Source of the DNA: Nocardia vaccinii NBRC 15922
Lineage (GTDB): Bacteria; Actinomycetota; Actinomycetes; Mycobacteriales; Mycobacteriaceae
DNA length: 64,000 nucleotides
NCBI RefSeq assembly: GCF_001613305.1
Contig: NZ_BDCC01000059.1
Span: 1-64,000 of the forward strand
Direction of reading: 5' to 3'
In this document: piece by piece, positions 42,748 through 50,895 of the stretch
Numbering within the stretch: position 1 is the first letter of the stretch
Layout of the letters: every line of letters starts with the position of its first letter
Notes under the pieces: generated by a model
Database searches by the model: none
What the model was told of the DNA's origin: nothing
Seen by the model: only the letters and a program-made list of their open reading frames with translations
Made by a program: the position numbers and the translations under genes

Positions 42748-43620
42748 ATGAGCGCCAGGACCGAGTTCCGATTCGAAGGCAGCGACGGTCGGCAGATCGT
42801 GGGATATCGCTGGAAACCCGATAGTGCGCCGCGTGCGATCGTGCAGGTGATCCACGGTGTCGGCGAACATCTGCGCCGCTATGAGCATTTCGCGCAGACG
42901 CTCACCGCGGCCGGGTTCTTCGTGCATGGGTACGACAGCCGCGGCCATGGCCGGAGTATGGCGTCGAGCGCGGAACCCGGTGTTATCGGCGCCCGGGGGT
43001 GGACGCAATCGATCGAGGATATCGACGTGCTCGTCGAACGCGGACGGGCGGAGTTTCCGGATCTGCCGCTGGTGGTTTTCGCGCACAGCATGGGATCGTT
43101 CGCCACCCAGCAATACCTGCTGCAGCACAGTGATCGCGTGGACGCGGTGGCCCTGTCCGGTACCACCGCCCTCGACCTCATCGAGCCTGCTCTCGATCTC
43201 GAAGCCGGGGTCGGACTCGACGGTTTCAATGCCCCGTTCGAACCGGGTCGCACCGGCTTCGAATGGTTGTCTCGCGACGCACACCAGGTGGACCTGTATG
43301 TGCAGGACCCGTTGTGCGGCTTTGCCTACGACACCGAAGGCATGAAGGCGGTGTTCGCGGGCGCCCGGCGGGCGGCAGAACCCGAACGTCTGGCCGCCAT
43401 CCGCTCCGACCTCCCGATCTACATCGCCGTCGGCGACCAAGATCCCGTCAACGGGCAGCTCACCCTCGTCGATGCCTTGGTCGATCGGTACCGTGCGGCC
43501 GGGTTGACCGATGTCGAGTTGCGTACATACCCGGGTGCTCGCCACGAGATCTTGAACGAGACGAATCGCGATGAGGTCGAGAGAGATCTGGTCGCCTGGT
43601 TCGACCGCGTCACCGCTTGA
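42748..43620 (+). CDS. Monoacylglycerol lipase-like alpha/beta hydrolase
   Basis: A 290-residue serine hydrolase of the monoacylglycerol lipase group: oxyanion HGVGEH, DSRGHGRS, nucleophile elbow AHSMGSF (Ser), acid region VGDQDPVN and His in GARHEIL. It would release fatty acid and glycerol from monoacylglycerol. The ATG at 42748 follows GGAGG. The FadR-like site upstream links its expression to the fatty-acid/CoA regulon. Confidence 0.85.
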   Translation: MSARTEFRFEGSDGRQIVGYRWKPDSAPRAIVQVIHGVGEHLRRYEHFAQTLTAAGFFVHGYDSRGHGRSMASSAEPGVIGARGWTQSIEDIDVLVERGRAEFPDLPLVVFAHSMGSFATQQYLLQHSDRVDAVALSGTTALDLIEPALDLEAGVGLDGFNAPFEPGRTGFEWLSRDAHQVDLYVQDPLCGFAYDTEGMKAVFAGARRAAEPERLAAIRSDLPIYIAVGDQDPVNGQLTLVDALVDRYRAAGLTDVELRTYPGARHEILNETNRDEVERDLVAWFDRVTA

Positions 43621-43669
43621 CTCGCGGGAGGTGTCGACCGGCGCCTCCACGCGACCCGACCGTCGATGT

Positions 43670-43849
43670 TTGGAGAGTCCGCCCCACTTTCGGCGATCTC
43701 CCCGCCGGATACACCAGGACCCTGCTCGCTCGCCGATCCCTCGACAACCCAGCCGATATCGCCTACTACCTGTGCTTCCACCCCGCCGCCATCGAGCGGG
43801 AACAGGTCGTGGCCGTCGTTGGCGCCAGGTGGGCGGTCGAGGAGTGCTT
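43670..43849 (+). pseudogene. IS701-type transposase fragment interrupted by a group II intron
   Basis: The frame encodes an IS701-like stretch (YTRTLLARRSLDNPADIAYYLCFHPA..., ARWAVEEC) and stops being transposase-like exactly at the GAGTGCTT^GTGCG junction, where the intron begins. The upstream half of the transposase and everything after the intron are missing. Confidence 0.65.
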
Positions 43850-44745
43850 GTGCGCCACGAGGGCGCTCCGTCATATCCCCGGTTCAGCCGGGAGGAACTG
43901 GAAGGAGGGATTCCTGGGTCTGATGGCTTACCCCGCACCGAAAGGTTAAGGGGGACAAGAGCATGCCATGTAAAACCAGCGGCCGGGTCCAGGCGTCCGG
44001 GACGGTGCGCTGGGAGACCTGCGCGACATGGTGAAGGCTGGATTGCGTGAGGCCCAATCTCCAGCGATGGAACTTCGCATCCTCCGGAAGCGACGTCTGA
44101 AACCGGTGCCCGTGTCCTGGCCTGGTGATGAACACAGCCGGGCCATCCTTCCGGATGCTGGGGCGATGCCCAATGAGGGCATTGAAGGAGATGAGTGGGC
44201 CGCCTACCTCGCGCTGTCACGTATGGCGGAGACGAACGTGGGATCGCCTACGGGACGCGAGTCCTGGGACGACGGAGGCTTCATAGTAGTCGCCGGAGTC
44301 ACGCCCGGCCAGGGAGGGTGGGAAAACCGTCCACAGGGCGAAGGGCCAGGTGATTCGAACACTCGATGATCGGGAGGTATGCGAAATGCAGTACGCCGAA
44401 ACGGTTCTGGGTGTTCTTCGTGAACGCGGCAGAAGGACGCTGCCATGCACGCAACTGTATCGGCAACTGTTCAACCCGCGGTTGTATCTGCTGGCTTACG
44501 GCCGCATCTACTCCAACAAGGGGGAGATGACGCCGGGGGCACGCATGAAACCGTGGACGGCATGTCGACGGCCGAGATCGATCGCATCATCGACGCGATG
44601 CGTCATGAGCGCTATCGGTTCGCGCCGGTGCGGCGGACGCTGATTCCGAAGAAGAACGGGAAGACGCGTCCGCTCGGTCTGCCGACTTGGTCGGACAAGC
44701 TGGTCGGCGTGGTCGCCCGTTGTTGGAGGCGTATTACGTGCCGCA
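43850..44745 (+). mobile_element. Truncated group II intron (5' part)
   Basis: It begins with the group II 5' consensus GTGCG at 43850, immediately after the transposase codons for EEC. The structured 5' region runs to about 44380, then the intron-encoded reverse transcriptase starts. Homology ends at about 44745, so the rest of the RT, domains V/VI and the 3' splice site are absent. The element cannot splice or move by itself. Confidence 0.75.
44386..44745 (+). pseudogene. Group II intron reverse transcriptase/maturase, N-terminal remnant
   Basis: The ATG at 44386 has GGGAGG upstream. The first frame reads MQYAETVLGVLRERG... LYRQLFNPRLYLLAYGRIYSNKGEMTPG; a 1-base loss near 44540 moves the match to another frame (ETVDGMSTAEIDRIID... 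RTLIPKKNGKTRPLGLPTWSDKL). A second shift near 44720 gives LLEAYYVPQ, after which homology ends. The catalytic RT motifs are gone. Confidence 0.78.
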
Positions 44746-44767
44746 GGGCCGAATCGCCCGCTGCCTA

Positions 44768-44809
44768 TTTGGTCATTCCATTGACAGACGTACCCGTTCT
44801 TTCTAGTCT
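44768..44809 (+). promoter_or_regulatory. Promoter of the PucR-type gene with overlapping FadR-like operator
   Basis: TTGACA (44781-44786), a 17-base spacer and TAGTCT (44804-44809) form a good sigma70-type promoter. The operator-like TTTGGTCATTCCATT (44768-44782) overlaps the -35 box. Transcription would start around 44816, within about 4 bases of the ATG at 44820, so the mRNA may be leaderless. Confidence 0.62.
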
Positions 44810-44819
44810 GTCTGCAGTG

Positions 44820-46130
44820 ATGTCGTCTGCTACGCCCGAGCCCGATGATGGGAAAAAGCTGTCTGTGCTGTCCTGGCGGCTGCGATTGGAAACCGCGTTG
44901 AGCGGGCATCATGCGGAAATCGGTACGCTGTCCGGTTTGGTCGCCGCTCTGGCGACTTCGCTCGTGTCCACGGTGTTCCTGCTCGGGCCGGCAGGGCGAG
45001 TTATCAGTGGACACAATCCACCGAACATGCCGGCGTCGATCCCGAGTCTCGAGCGCCTGAAGGCTGGGGCCGGTGTGGTGGGGGAGGGCGGCCCGGCCGC
45101 AATTTCCCGGATCGGCGGACCGGCGGGCGCCGGAACCTACGTAATAGCTTCGATCGTTGAGGGTGACCATCTGTTCGGCTGGGTCGTTGCCCTGATCGGC
45201 GATGCCGACAGTGATCAGTTCTGCTGGGCCGTCGACCGGGCGGTCGTACATTTCCGGATGGAGTTCGTCGCGCAGCGGCGTCTTGCGCGGGTCGCGGGCA
45301 CCGCGCGTGCGAACCTGGCGCGGCACATGGTGCGCTCGTCGACCTACGATTCCGACTTGCGAGCGTGTGCGGAGTACCTCGGCGTCGATCTGGCGGCGGA
45401 GCGGGTCGTCGTGTTCGTTCTGGAACGTGGGCGGCCTTCGGATGCCGCTGTCGATGGTGACCGACTCGGAAGTCTCGTCGCCAACGAGCTCGCTGTCGAT
45501 GTATTGGGTTTTGGTGGCACCGAGGGCATCACACTTCTGATCGCCGCGCCGCCCGGTGCCGACAAGGCGGCCTTCGTCGCGCGCTGCAAATCCGCTGTGA
45601 CAATGGGACTGGGCCGGATGGGCGACCGTTTTGCCGTCGCCGGTGTTTCCTCGGTGACTCGGCCCGGGCAATTGCGGCGCGCCTATCGGGAAGCCTTCGA
45701 GGCCGCGCGATGTCTCGACCGGTACCCATCGGACTCGACGAGCGTGATCGCTTGTGACGAGCTGGGCCCGGCCCGGCTGCTGGTGGCCAACAGCAACGAG
45801 CAATCGGTGCGCACGTATGTCTACGATGTTCTGGGCGCTCTTATCTCCGGTGGCACGATCAACAACGACCTCCTGCGTACGCTCCAGGCGTTTTTCGAAA
45901 GTGGCCGAAATGTACGAGAAACCGCGGCGCGCCTCGGAATTCACGAAAATACCGTCCGGCACAGGCTCGCCCGTGTGCACGACCTGACCGGACTCGACGT
46001 GGCGAGCGAATCGAATGATCAGCTCAGCGTGCAGACGGCGCTGTTGATTCTCCGACTGCAGGGGCACCATGCGGTTCCGGGCTTCGACGCCTATGTCGTG
46101 ACACCGGGAGCTCCCTCGGCTCGAAACTGA
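44820..46130 (+). CDS. PucR/CdaR-type transcriptional regulator
   Basis: A 436-residue regulator with a GAF-like or GGDEF-like middle part (RVVVFVLERGRPSDAAVDG..., FAVAGVSSVTRPGQLRRAYREA) and the C-terminal PucR HTH (LLRTLQAFFESGRNVRETAARLGIHENTVRHRLARV). The frame stays open upstream into the intron remnant, so an automatic start call would fuse the two; the promoter and the ATG at 44820 (or GTG at 44817) argue for the shorter protein. It precedes the lipocalin/phosphotransferase module and may control it. Confidence 0.8.
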   Translation: MSSATPEPDDGKKLSVLSWRLRLETALSGHHAEIGTLSGLVAALATSLVSTVFLLGPAGRVISGHNPPNMPASIPSLERLKAGAGVVGEGGPAAISRIGGPAGAGTYVIASIVEGDHLFGWVVALIGDADSDQFCWAVDRAVVHFRMEFVAQRRLARVAGTARANLARHMVRSSTYDSDLRACAEYLGVDLAAERVVVFVLERGRPSDAAVDGDRLGSLVANELAVDVLGFGGTEGITLLIAAPPGADKAAFVARCKSAVTMGLGRMGDRFAVAGVSSVTRPGQLRRAYREAFEAARCLDRYPSDSTSVIACDELGPARLLVANSNEQSVRTYVYDVLGALISGGTINNDLLRTLQAFFESGRNVRETAARLGIHENTVRHRLARVHDLTGLDVASESNDQLSVQTALLILRLQGHHAVPGFDAYVVTPGAPSARN

Positions 46131-46320
46131 GCCGCAAACGATGTAGCTCGGCCGGGAACAAAACAACTCGGATGCGATCGACGCCGCCTACCCTGGCGGG
46201 GTTGTGGACTTCTCCAATATGGTTGCGGCCGGGGCCGGAGTATTTCTTGACATGTCTGGCGGCACGGGAATCTACTGTTGCGCAACGTCTTACAGGATTG
46301 TTCACAGGAGGAGAAGTCCG

Positions 46321-47319
46321 ATGATCACCGATGCCGATTCAGAATTCCACTCGCGGGATCTGGATGACCGGACCTGGACAGAAACGATGTTCTTGCCCTT
46401 CGTGATTCCAGAAGAGGGGATCTTCGGAAACGTGTATGTTCTGGCGCGCCCAAACCTCGGAACGGCCACATCGTCGATTCTCATCGGGCAGGGATTTTGC
46501 ACCCAACCCTACGAGATCGATTTCACGGATACACAGGTACATCTGCCTTGTCCGGAGTCATTTTCGAAGTTCACTCTGGGCAATGGCCTGGCGGTGCAGG
46601 CCCCCACGCCGAAGGAATACGACTTCAGTTACGAGAATGTGCTCGGCGCGTGCTCGTTCGACTTGTCGTTCCGTGCGTCGCACGAGCCGTTCGATCCGGG
46701 CGATCCCGAGCAGAACCCACTCCTGGAAGCAGACCGCGGCAGCTCGGACAGTCGGCATGGTGATGCCTGGGAGAACGGGCATTTCGAGGTCAAGGGCCAT
46801 ATCGTCGGCGAACTGGAATTGCGCGGCAAGCGTTATCGAATCGACTGCTATGACGGAATGGACCACAGCTGGGGGCCGCGTACGGAGGTAGGGACCCGCT
46901 CGGTTGCGTGGGTCTCGGTGAACTTCGGTCCGGAGTTGTCCGCGCACCTCGCCGTGCTGATCGATCTGCGCGACGGCAAGGTCGTGTACGAGCGGCTGCG
47001 TTTCGGCTTCATCGTCGAGAACGGTGTGGTCCATCCGGTGCTGGAGGCCTCGATCCGAGCCGACCACACACACCTCCTGGCCATGAACAATCACATTCGG
47101 ATACGCGATGTTCGTGGGAAGGAATTCGAATTCTTCGGCACAGCGATCTCGAGCCATCCCTGGTACAGCTTCAATCCCTGTCATGTCAGCTATCAAGGCG
47201 TCTTCCGGTACCACTGGGGTGATCGAGTCGGGTACGGCGAGATGGCCGACATTTATGGGCTGGATTATCTGGCACAGCGGATGTCTCGTCACGGACGTTC
47301 GCAGCGGAGTCTCCGATGA
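46321..47319 (+). CDS. Lipocalin/AttH-like protein, module A
   Basis: A 332-residue beta-rich protein without signal peptide. It starts with FHSRDLDDRTWTET and has the DCYDGMDHSWGPR motif (about residues 178-190) resembling the D-x-S-W-G-x-R element of AttH/CrtC-like proteins. It is plainly homologous to the protein at 53856-54848 (shared QVHLPCPESF, GELELRG, WVSVNFGPEL, YGEMADIxGLDYLAxRMSxHGR). The ATG follows AGGAGGAG. It overlaps the phosphotransferase gene by ATGA. The biochemical role is unknown. Confidence 0.75.
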   Translation: MITDADSEFHSRDLDDRTWTETMFLPFVIPEEGIFGNVYVLARPNLGTATSSILIGQGFCTQPYEIDFTDTQVHLPCPESFSKFTLGNGLAVQAPTPKEYDFSYENVLGACSFDLSFRASHEPFDPGDPEQNPLLEADRGSSDSRHGDAWENGHFEVKGHIVGELELRGKRYRIDCYDGMDHSWGPRTEVGTRSVAWVSVNFGPELSAHLAVLIDLRDGKVVYERLRFGFIVENGVVHPVLEASIRADHTHLLAMNNHIRIRDVRGKEFEFFGTAISSHPWYSFNPCHVSYQGVFRYHWGDRVGYGEMADIYGLDYLAQRMSRHGRSQRSLR

Positions 47320-48548
47320 GCGGATACGACCTCACCTGGAGCCTGGATTTCGATCAACGTGACGCTCCGACGGCCGAATTCATCGAGGCTGTCCGGCGGG
47401 CACATCCGACCGAACTCGAGGTCGACGCGATGCTCACCCGCAAGATGAACCGCCGCGGCAATCCGCCGTATTGCCGGCCGCAGCTCGATGATCTGGCGAA
47501 GCTGCTCGAGCCTTTCCTGGCACACGAATTGGCGTCGTCCGACTTCGCGATCAAAGACCTGCACTGGTTTACCGGCGGGGTGTCCAAGATTCAGATCGGA
47601 TTCACGCTCGACCAGCCTGGCAGCGGCGGCACCTGCCGATCAGATCAGCTGGTATTGCGGATGGATCCCAGCGAGGGGTCGAATGCCACCAGTCGCGCAC
47701 GCGAGTACGAGCTGCTGACCCTCATGAATGGGGTCGTTCCGGTGCCTCAGCCGTACTTTCTCGATGCGGACGGTGACTGGTTCCCGGAACCCGCCCTGAT
47801 CTACTCCTTCGTCGAAGGGGTGACCAAACCACGCGACACCGGCACCGGGCGGATCAGCGGTCTCGGTACCGAATTCGGGCCACGTCACCGCGAAGTGCTC
47901 GCGCCGCAGTATCTCGACCATCTGGCCCGCATTCACAACACCGACGTTTCGAGCCATTCCTTCGAATATCTGCAGGTGCCGCGGACCGGCACCAGCGAGT
48001 CGGCCGAGTGGCTGGTGAACCACGCGTTGCGCTGCTGGGAAGAGGACCGTGGTGAGGACTCCCCCCTCATGGAGATCGCGGCGAACTGGCTCGTGAACAA
48101 TCTTCCGCAGTTGGACGTGGCCACAGTGGTACACGGCGACTTCCGCAGTGGCAACTTCCTTTTCGATGAGCACACGGGACTGATCCGGGCATGGCTCGAT
48201 TGGGAACGTGGAGTGATCGGCGACCGCCATCGGGATCTGGCCTGGATCACCCTGCCGACGATGGGGCACTACGACGCGGACGGCCGATACTTCGTTTGTG
48301 GCCTGATCCCGCTGGAAGAATTCTTCACCCGATATACCGAGGTTTCGGGGCTCGAAGTTGATCCGGACCGGTTGCGCTTCTACCGAATCCTGAACTGCTT
48401 CACGATCATCGTGTCGGCGATGGCGTCCGCCTACCGCATTGTGCGACTCGGGAAATCCCACCAAGACATCCTGCTCGCGCGGGTCGCGGCATTGGTTCCG
48501 GTCATCTCCCGCCAGCTCGTCGCGCTTCTGAAGGGAGAGAACCGATGA
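47316..48548 (+). CDS. APH-like phosphotransferase, module A
   Basis: A 410-residue kinase-like protein of the aminoglycoside phosphotransferase superfamily, with the catalytic loop VVHGDFRSGNFLF (HGDxxxxN) and metal site AWLDWERGVIGDRHRDLAW. About 75 extra N-terminal residues (EFIEAVRRAHPTELEVDAMLTRKMNRR) are shared with module B and are not typical of resistance enzymes. Strict overlap with both neighbours suggests a protein complex or consecutive reactions; a hydroxyacyl-CoA or alcohol substrate is more likely than an antibiotic. Confidence 0.8.
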   Translation: MSGYDLTWSLDFDQRDAPTAEFIEAVRRAHPTELEVDAMLTRKMNRRGNPPYCRPQLDDLAKLLEPFLAHELASSDFAIKDLHWFTGGVSKIQIGFTLDQPGSGGTCRSDQLVLRMDPSEGSNATSRAREYELLTLMNGVVPVPQPYFLDADGDWFPEPALIYSFVEGVTKPRDTGTGRISGLGTEFGPRHREVLAPQYLDHLARIHNTDVSSHSFEYLQVPRTGTSESAEWLVNHALRCWEEDRGEDSPLMEIAANWLVNNLPQLDVATVVHGDFRSGNFLFDEHTGLIRAWLDWERGVIGDRHRDLAWITLPTMGHYDADGRYFVCGLIPLEEFFTRYTEVSGLEVDPDRLRFYRILNCFTIIVSAMASAYRIVRLGKSHQDILLARVAALVPVISRQLVALLKGENR

Positions 48549-49090
48549 TGGACCACAGTGAGAACACTCTGCGCGCGGCGATCAAATCGCTGCGTGACAC
48601 GGTTGCGCCGGCCGTGGACGCGGCGGATCCGCAAGCGGTCGAGCAGCTTCGCCTGACGATCGACTTCCTCGAGTTTCTGCGGACGCGGATCTACGACATC
48701 CACGCGCGGCAGCGATACGAGCTCGGGCGTCAGCTGGACCTCGCTCGGGCGCTTCTCGACGACGCCGCGCTGATAACGGCAAATATTGATGAGCACCTCG
48801 AAGGTGCATGGTCGCGAGCTAACGCCGTCTATATCGATGCGAGCGCACACACCGAGGATCTGCGTGCCGCGTCGCAGCACCTGTGGGCCGCCGTACGCGG
48901 CGTGATCAGAACCGCTCGGCACGCGCCCGAAGAGATCCGCAATTACATTGGTGCGCAGATAATTTCGGGAATGGAACCGTTGGTGGAAGTCGACAGCGCA
49001 TGGTATCTGCCGTTCGGATCGGAACCCGAACCGGCCAGAGTTCCTGGGCTCGATGATCTGCTCGGCAGAGCGTCTACGGGTATGCGGTGA
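48545..49090 (+). CDS. Small helical protein of unknown function, module A
   Basis: A 181-residue, mainly helical protein starting MMDHSENTLRAAIKSLRD. I do not recognise the family. It shares with the module B protein the N-terminal pattern DHSENxLRAxIKSLRDxVxPAVDxADP, LEFLRxR and the C-terminal SAWYLPFG / RSWYLPMG. It has no transmembrane segment, metal motif or enzyme signature. The 4-base overlap with the phosphotransferase and conserved order suggest it is a subunit or accessory of that enzyme. Confidence 0.72.
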   Translation: MMDHSENTLRAAIKSLRDTVAPAVDAADPQAVEQLRLTIDFLEFLRTRIYDIHARQRYELGRQLDLARALLDDAALITANIDEHLEGAWSRANAVYIDASAHTEDLRAASQHLWAAVRGVIRTARHAPEEIRNYIGAQIISGMEPLVEVDSAWYLPFGSEPEPARVPGLDDLLGRASTGMR

Positions 49091-49124
49091 GACTGTCGAC
49101 GGGTGTCGGATCCGAGCCGATGTC

Positions 49125-49910
49125 ATGAGAATTCTTGTCTCGAATGATGACGGCATCGGCGCTGCGGGGCTGAGTTCCCTGGCGGGTGCGGTCGTGAACA
49201 GCGGTCATGAGGTTGTGATCGTGGCGCCCAATGGGGAATTCAGCGGGAGTGCGGCGAGTCTCGGGGTGGTGCGAGACGAGACCGCAGTCGGGGTAACGGC
49301 CGGCCCGTTCGAGCATCTGGCGGGTGTCGAGGCGTACGCGGTCGATGCGCCGCCCGGGTTGGGAGTTCGGGCCGCTTGCCTGGGAATGTTCGGTCCGTGT
49401 CCGGAACTTGTTGTCTCCGGAATTAACCCGGGTTATAACTCCGGTCGGCTGGTGCTGCACTCCGGCACGGTCGGTGCTGCGCTGACAGCTGCCTCGATGG
49501 ATGTGTGCGGTGTGGCGTTCAGCACCGGTTCCGCCTCGATGATCGGCCTGAGAGCCGCTGCCCGGGTTGTCGAATGTGTAATTCCTGCACTGATCGATAT
49601 CGGGCTGCCGCCGGTTGTGGTAAATGTCAATGTTCCCGCGCTGCCCATCGATGAGATCGTCGGCGTTGCTTACGGGCAACCTGGTGCGGTGGGTGCCGAT
49701 GATCTCGGATTCGAGTTCCATGGACCGAGCCTGCATCTGCGGCGGCGGTTCAACCCCCCGCCGTACGATCCCGGATCGGATACCGATCTGTTGTCGCGTG
49801 GCCTGGTTGCCGTGTCCGTTCTGGGTCTTCCATGGATTACCCCGGACGTCACCGAACAGATCGCTGCTGCGGTCGAGTCTCAGTGGAAGCTGCTGGAACG
49901 AGTGCGATGA
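49125..49910 (+). CDS. surE: SurE-family 5'/3'-nucleotidase
   Basis: A 261-residue acid-phosphatase-like nucleotidase. The metal-binding start RILVSNDDGIGAAG and the SGINPGYNSGRLVLHSGTVGAA segment are classic SurE motifs. It normally dephosphorylates nucleoside monophosphates or polyphosphate. The ribosome site is weak and it follows module A by 34 bases, so it may be a phosphatase counterpart to the upstream kinase-like protein. Its 3' end overlaps the convergent LuxR gene by 62 bases. Confidence 0.87.
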   Translation: MRILVSNDDGIGAAGLSSLAGAVVNSGHEVVIVAPNGEFSGSAASLGVVRDETAVGVTAGPFEHLAGVEAYAVDAPPGLGVRAACLGMFGPCPELVVSGINPGYNSGRLVLHSGTVGAALTAASMDVCGVAFSTGSASMIGLRAAARVVECVIPALIDIGLPPVVVNVNVPALPIDEIVGVAYGQPGAVGADDLGFEFHGPSLHLRRRFNPPPYDPGSDTDLLSRGLVAVSVLGLPWITPDVTEQIAAAVESQWKLLERVR

Positions 49911-50895
49911 GTTCCGAGCGATTGGCGGCACCGTACTTGCGGAGGAGACTCTTGAGATGCGATTTGACGGTCTCCACGGAGACGAACAGTATCGCGGCGA
50001 TCTCTGGGTTCGACCGGCCTCGTAACACCAGTTGCAGGACCTCGTCCTCGCGGCGGGTCAGTCGAACCGATATCGGCGCTGCCGTGATCTCGCCGTCGCA
50101 AATATCTGTGCTGGAACAGAACTCGTCATGTACGAGTCTTGTTACGGCATGTAGTGCACGTTTGTCGACATCGGTGGCCCACGCCGTACCGACGATGCTC
50201 GCCAGCAAGGAGAGGTAGGCGTAGGCGGTGTCGGCCACCGGGTCGGCGACGACACAGTGGATGAGTCCGGCAGCGGCTTCCGGTGTCGACACCGGCACCA
50301 CGACGTAGGCCGCGGCGCCGAGCAGCCGTCGAACGATAGCCGTCGGGGTTGTCGTCTCGGACACCAGCTGTCCCAGTTCCACCGCGCGGTACTCCGCGGA
50401 GCCCGGAGCCAGAGGTATGCCCTGATCCGGGACCGATGCGGCCGTATCGGCGGTGGCGACGATTCGCCAATCATCGTCGCCGACGGTCGAGAACAGCACA
50501 GGCCCCGCTGTAACCTCGCTGAGTTGGCCGCACGCGAAGGTGACACCGTCGGCGAATCGCGGCGTGCGCTTGAATTCTCGCGCCACCAGTGACAGCGATT
50601 GGTACAGCGCCGAATCGGTCTCGGCCAGGCTCGCTGACAGCGCCTGGTGTAATCGTGCCGAGCGGACGAGAAGCGTCGCGACGGCGGGGCCTTCCTCGGC
50701 GGGCAGCGTGCACGATCGCGCGAGAACAGTCGCGATCGCCGGGTACAGCTGATCGGCGATGCGCCCGATCCGCGACCGCGCGTCGAGAATCCCGGCATCG
50801 GTGTGTCGTGACCTGGTCAGTTCGGCCTGGCCAACGTCGAAGAGCTGCCGTAAGACCCGGATATTGCGATCTGCTCGGGATGGTGTCCGGTTCAT
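49849..50895 (-). CDS. LuxR-family regulator (downstream member of pair 2)
   Basis: A 348-residue regulator with a GAF-like sensor region (about residues 115-260) and a C-terminal LuxR HTH (LTRREDEVLQLVLRG...VETVKSHLKSLLRKYGAANRSELIAL). It overlaps the upstream regulator by ATGA exactly as in pair 1 (518-2595), and its HTH is closest within the window to that of the 518-1450 gene. Likely acts with its partner. Confidence 0.85.
   Translation of the reverse strand: MNRTPSRADRNIRVLRQLFDVGQAELTRSRHTDAGILDARSRIGRIADQLYPAIATVLARSCTLPAEEGPAVATLLVRSARLHQALSASLAETDSALYQSLSLVAREFKRTPRFADGVTFACGQLSEVTAGPVLFSTVGDDDWRIVATADTAASVPDQGIPLAPGSAEYRAVELGQLVSETTTPTAIVRRLLGAAAYVVVPVSTPEAAAGLIHCVVADPVADTAYAYLSLLASIVGTAWATDVDKRALHAVTRLVHDEFCSSTDICDGEITAAPISVRLTRREDEVLQLVLRGRSNPEIAAILFVSVETVKSHLKSLLRKYGAANRSELIALVPAASTETRPQQRSVR

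Noticed and set aside
44445..46130. A single 561-codon frame fusing intron RT sequence to the PucR regulator
   Set aside because: The RT part is off-frame with respect to its own start, and a promoter plus ATG lie after the junction; treated as two features.
47316..48548. Aminoglycoside resistance gene
   Set aside because: The APH-like catalytic loop is present, but the N-terminal extension, the ACAD11-like relatives and the acyl-CoA context argue against an antibiotic substrate; the same holds for 23962 and 52613.
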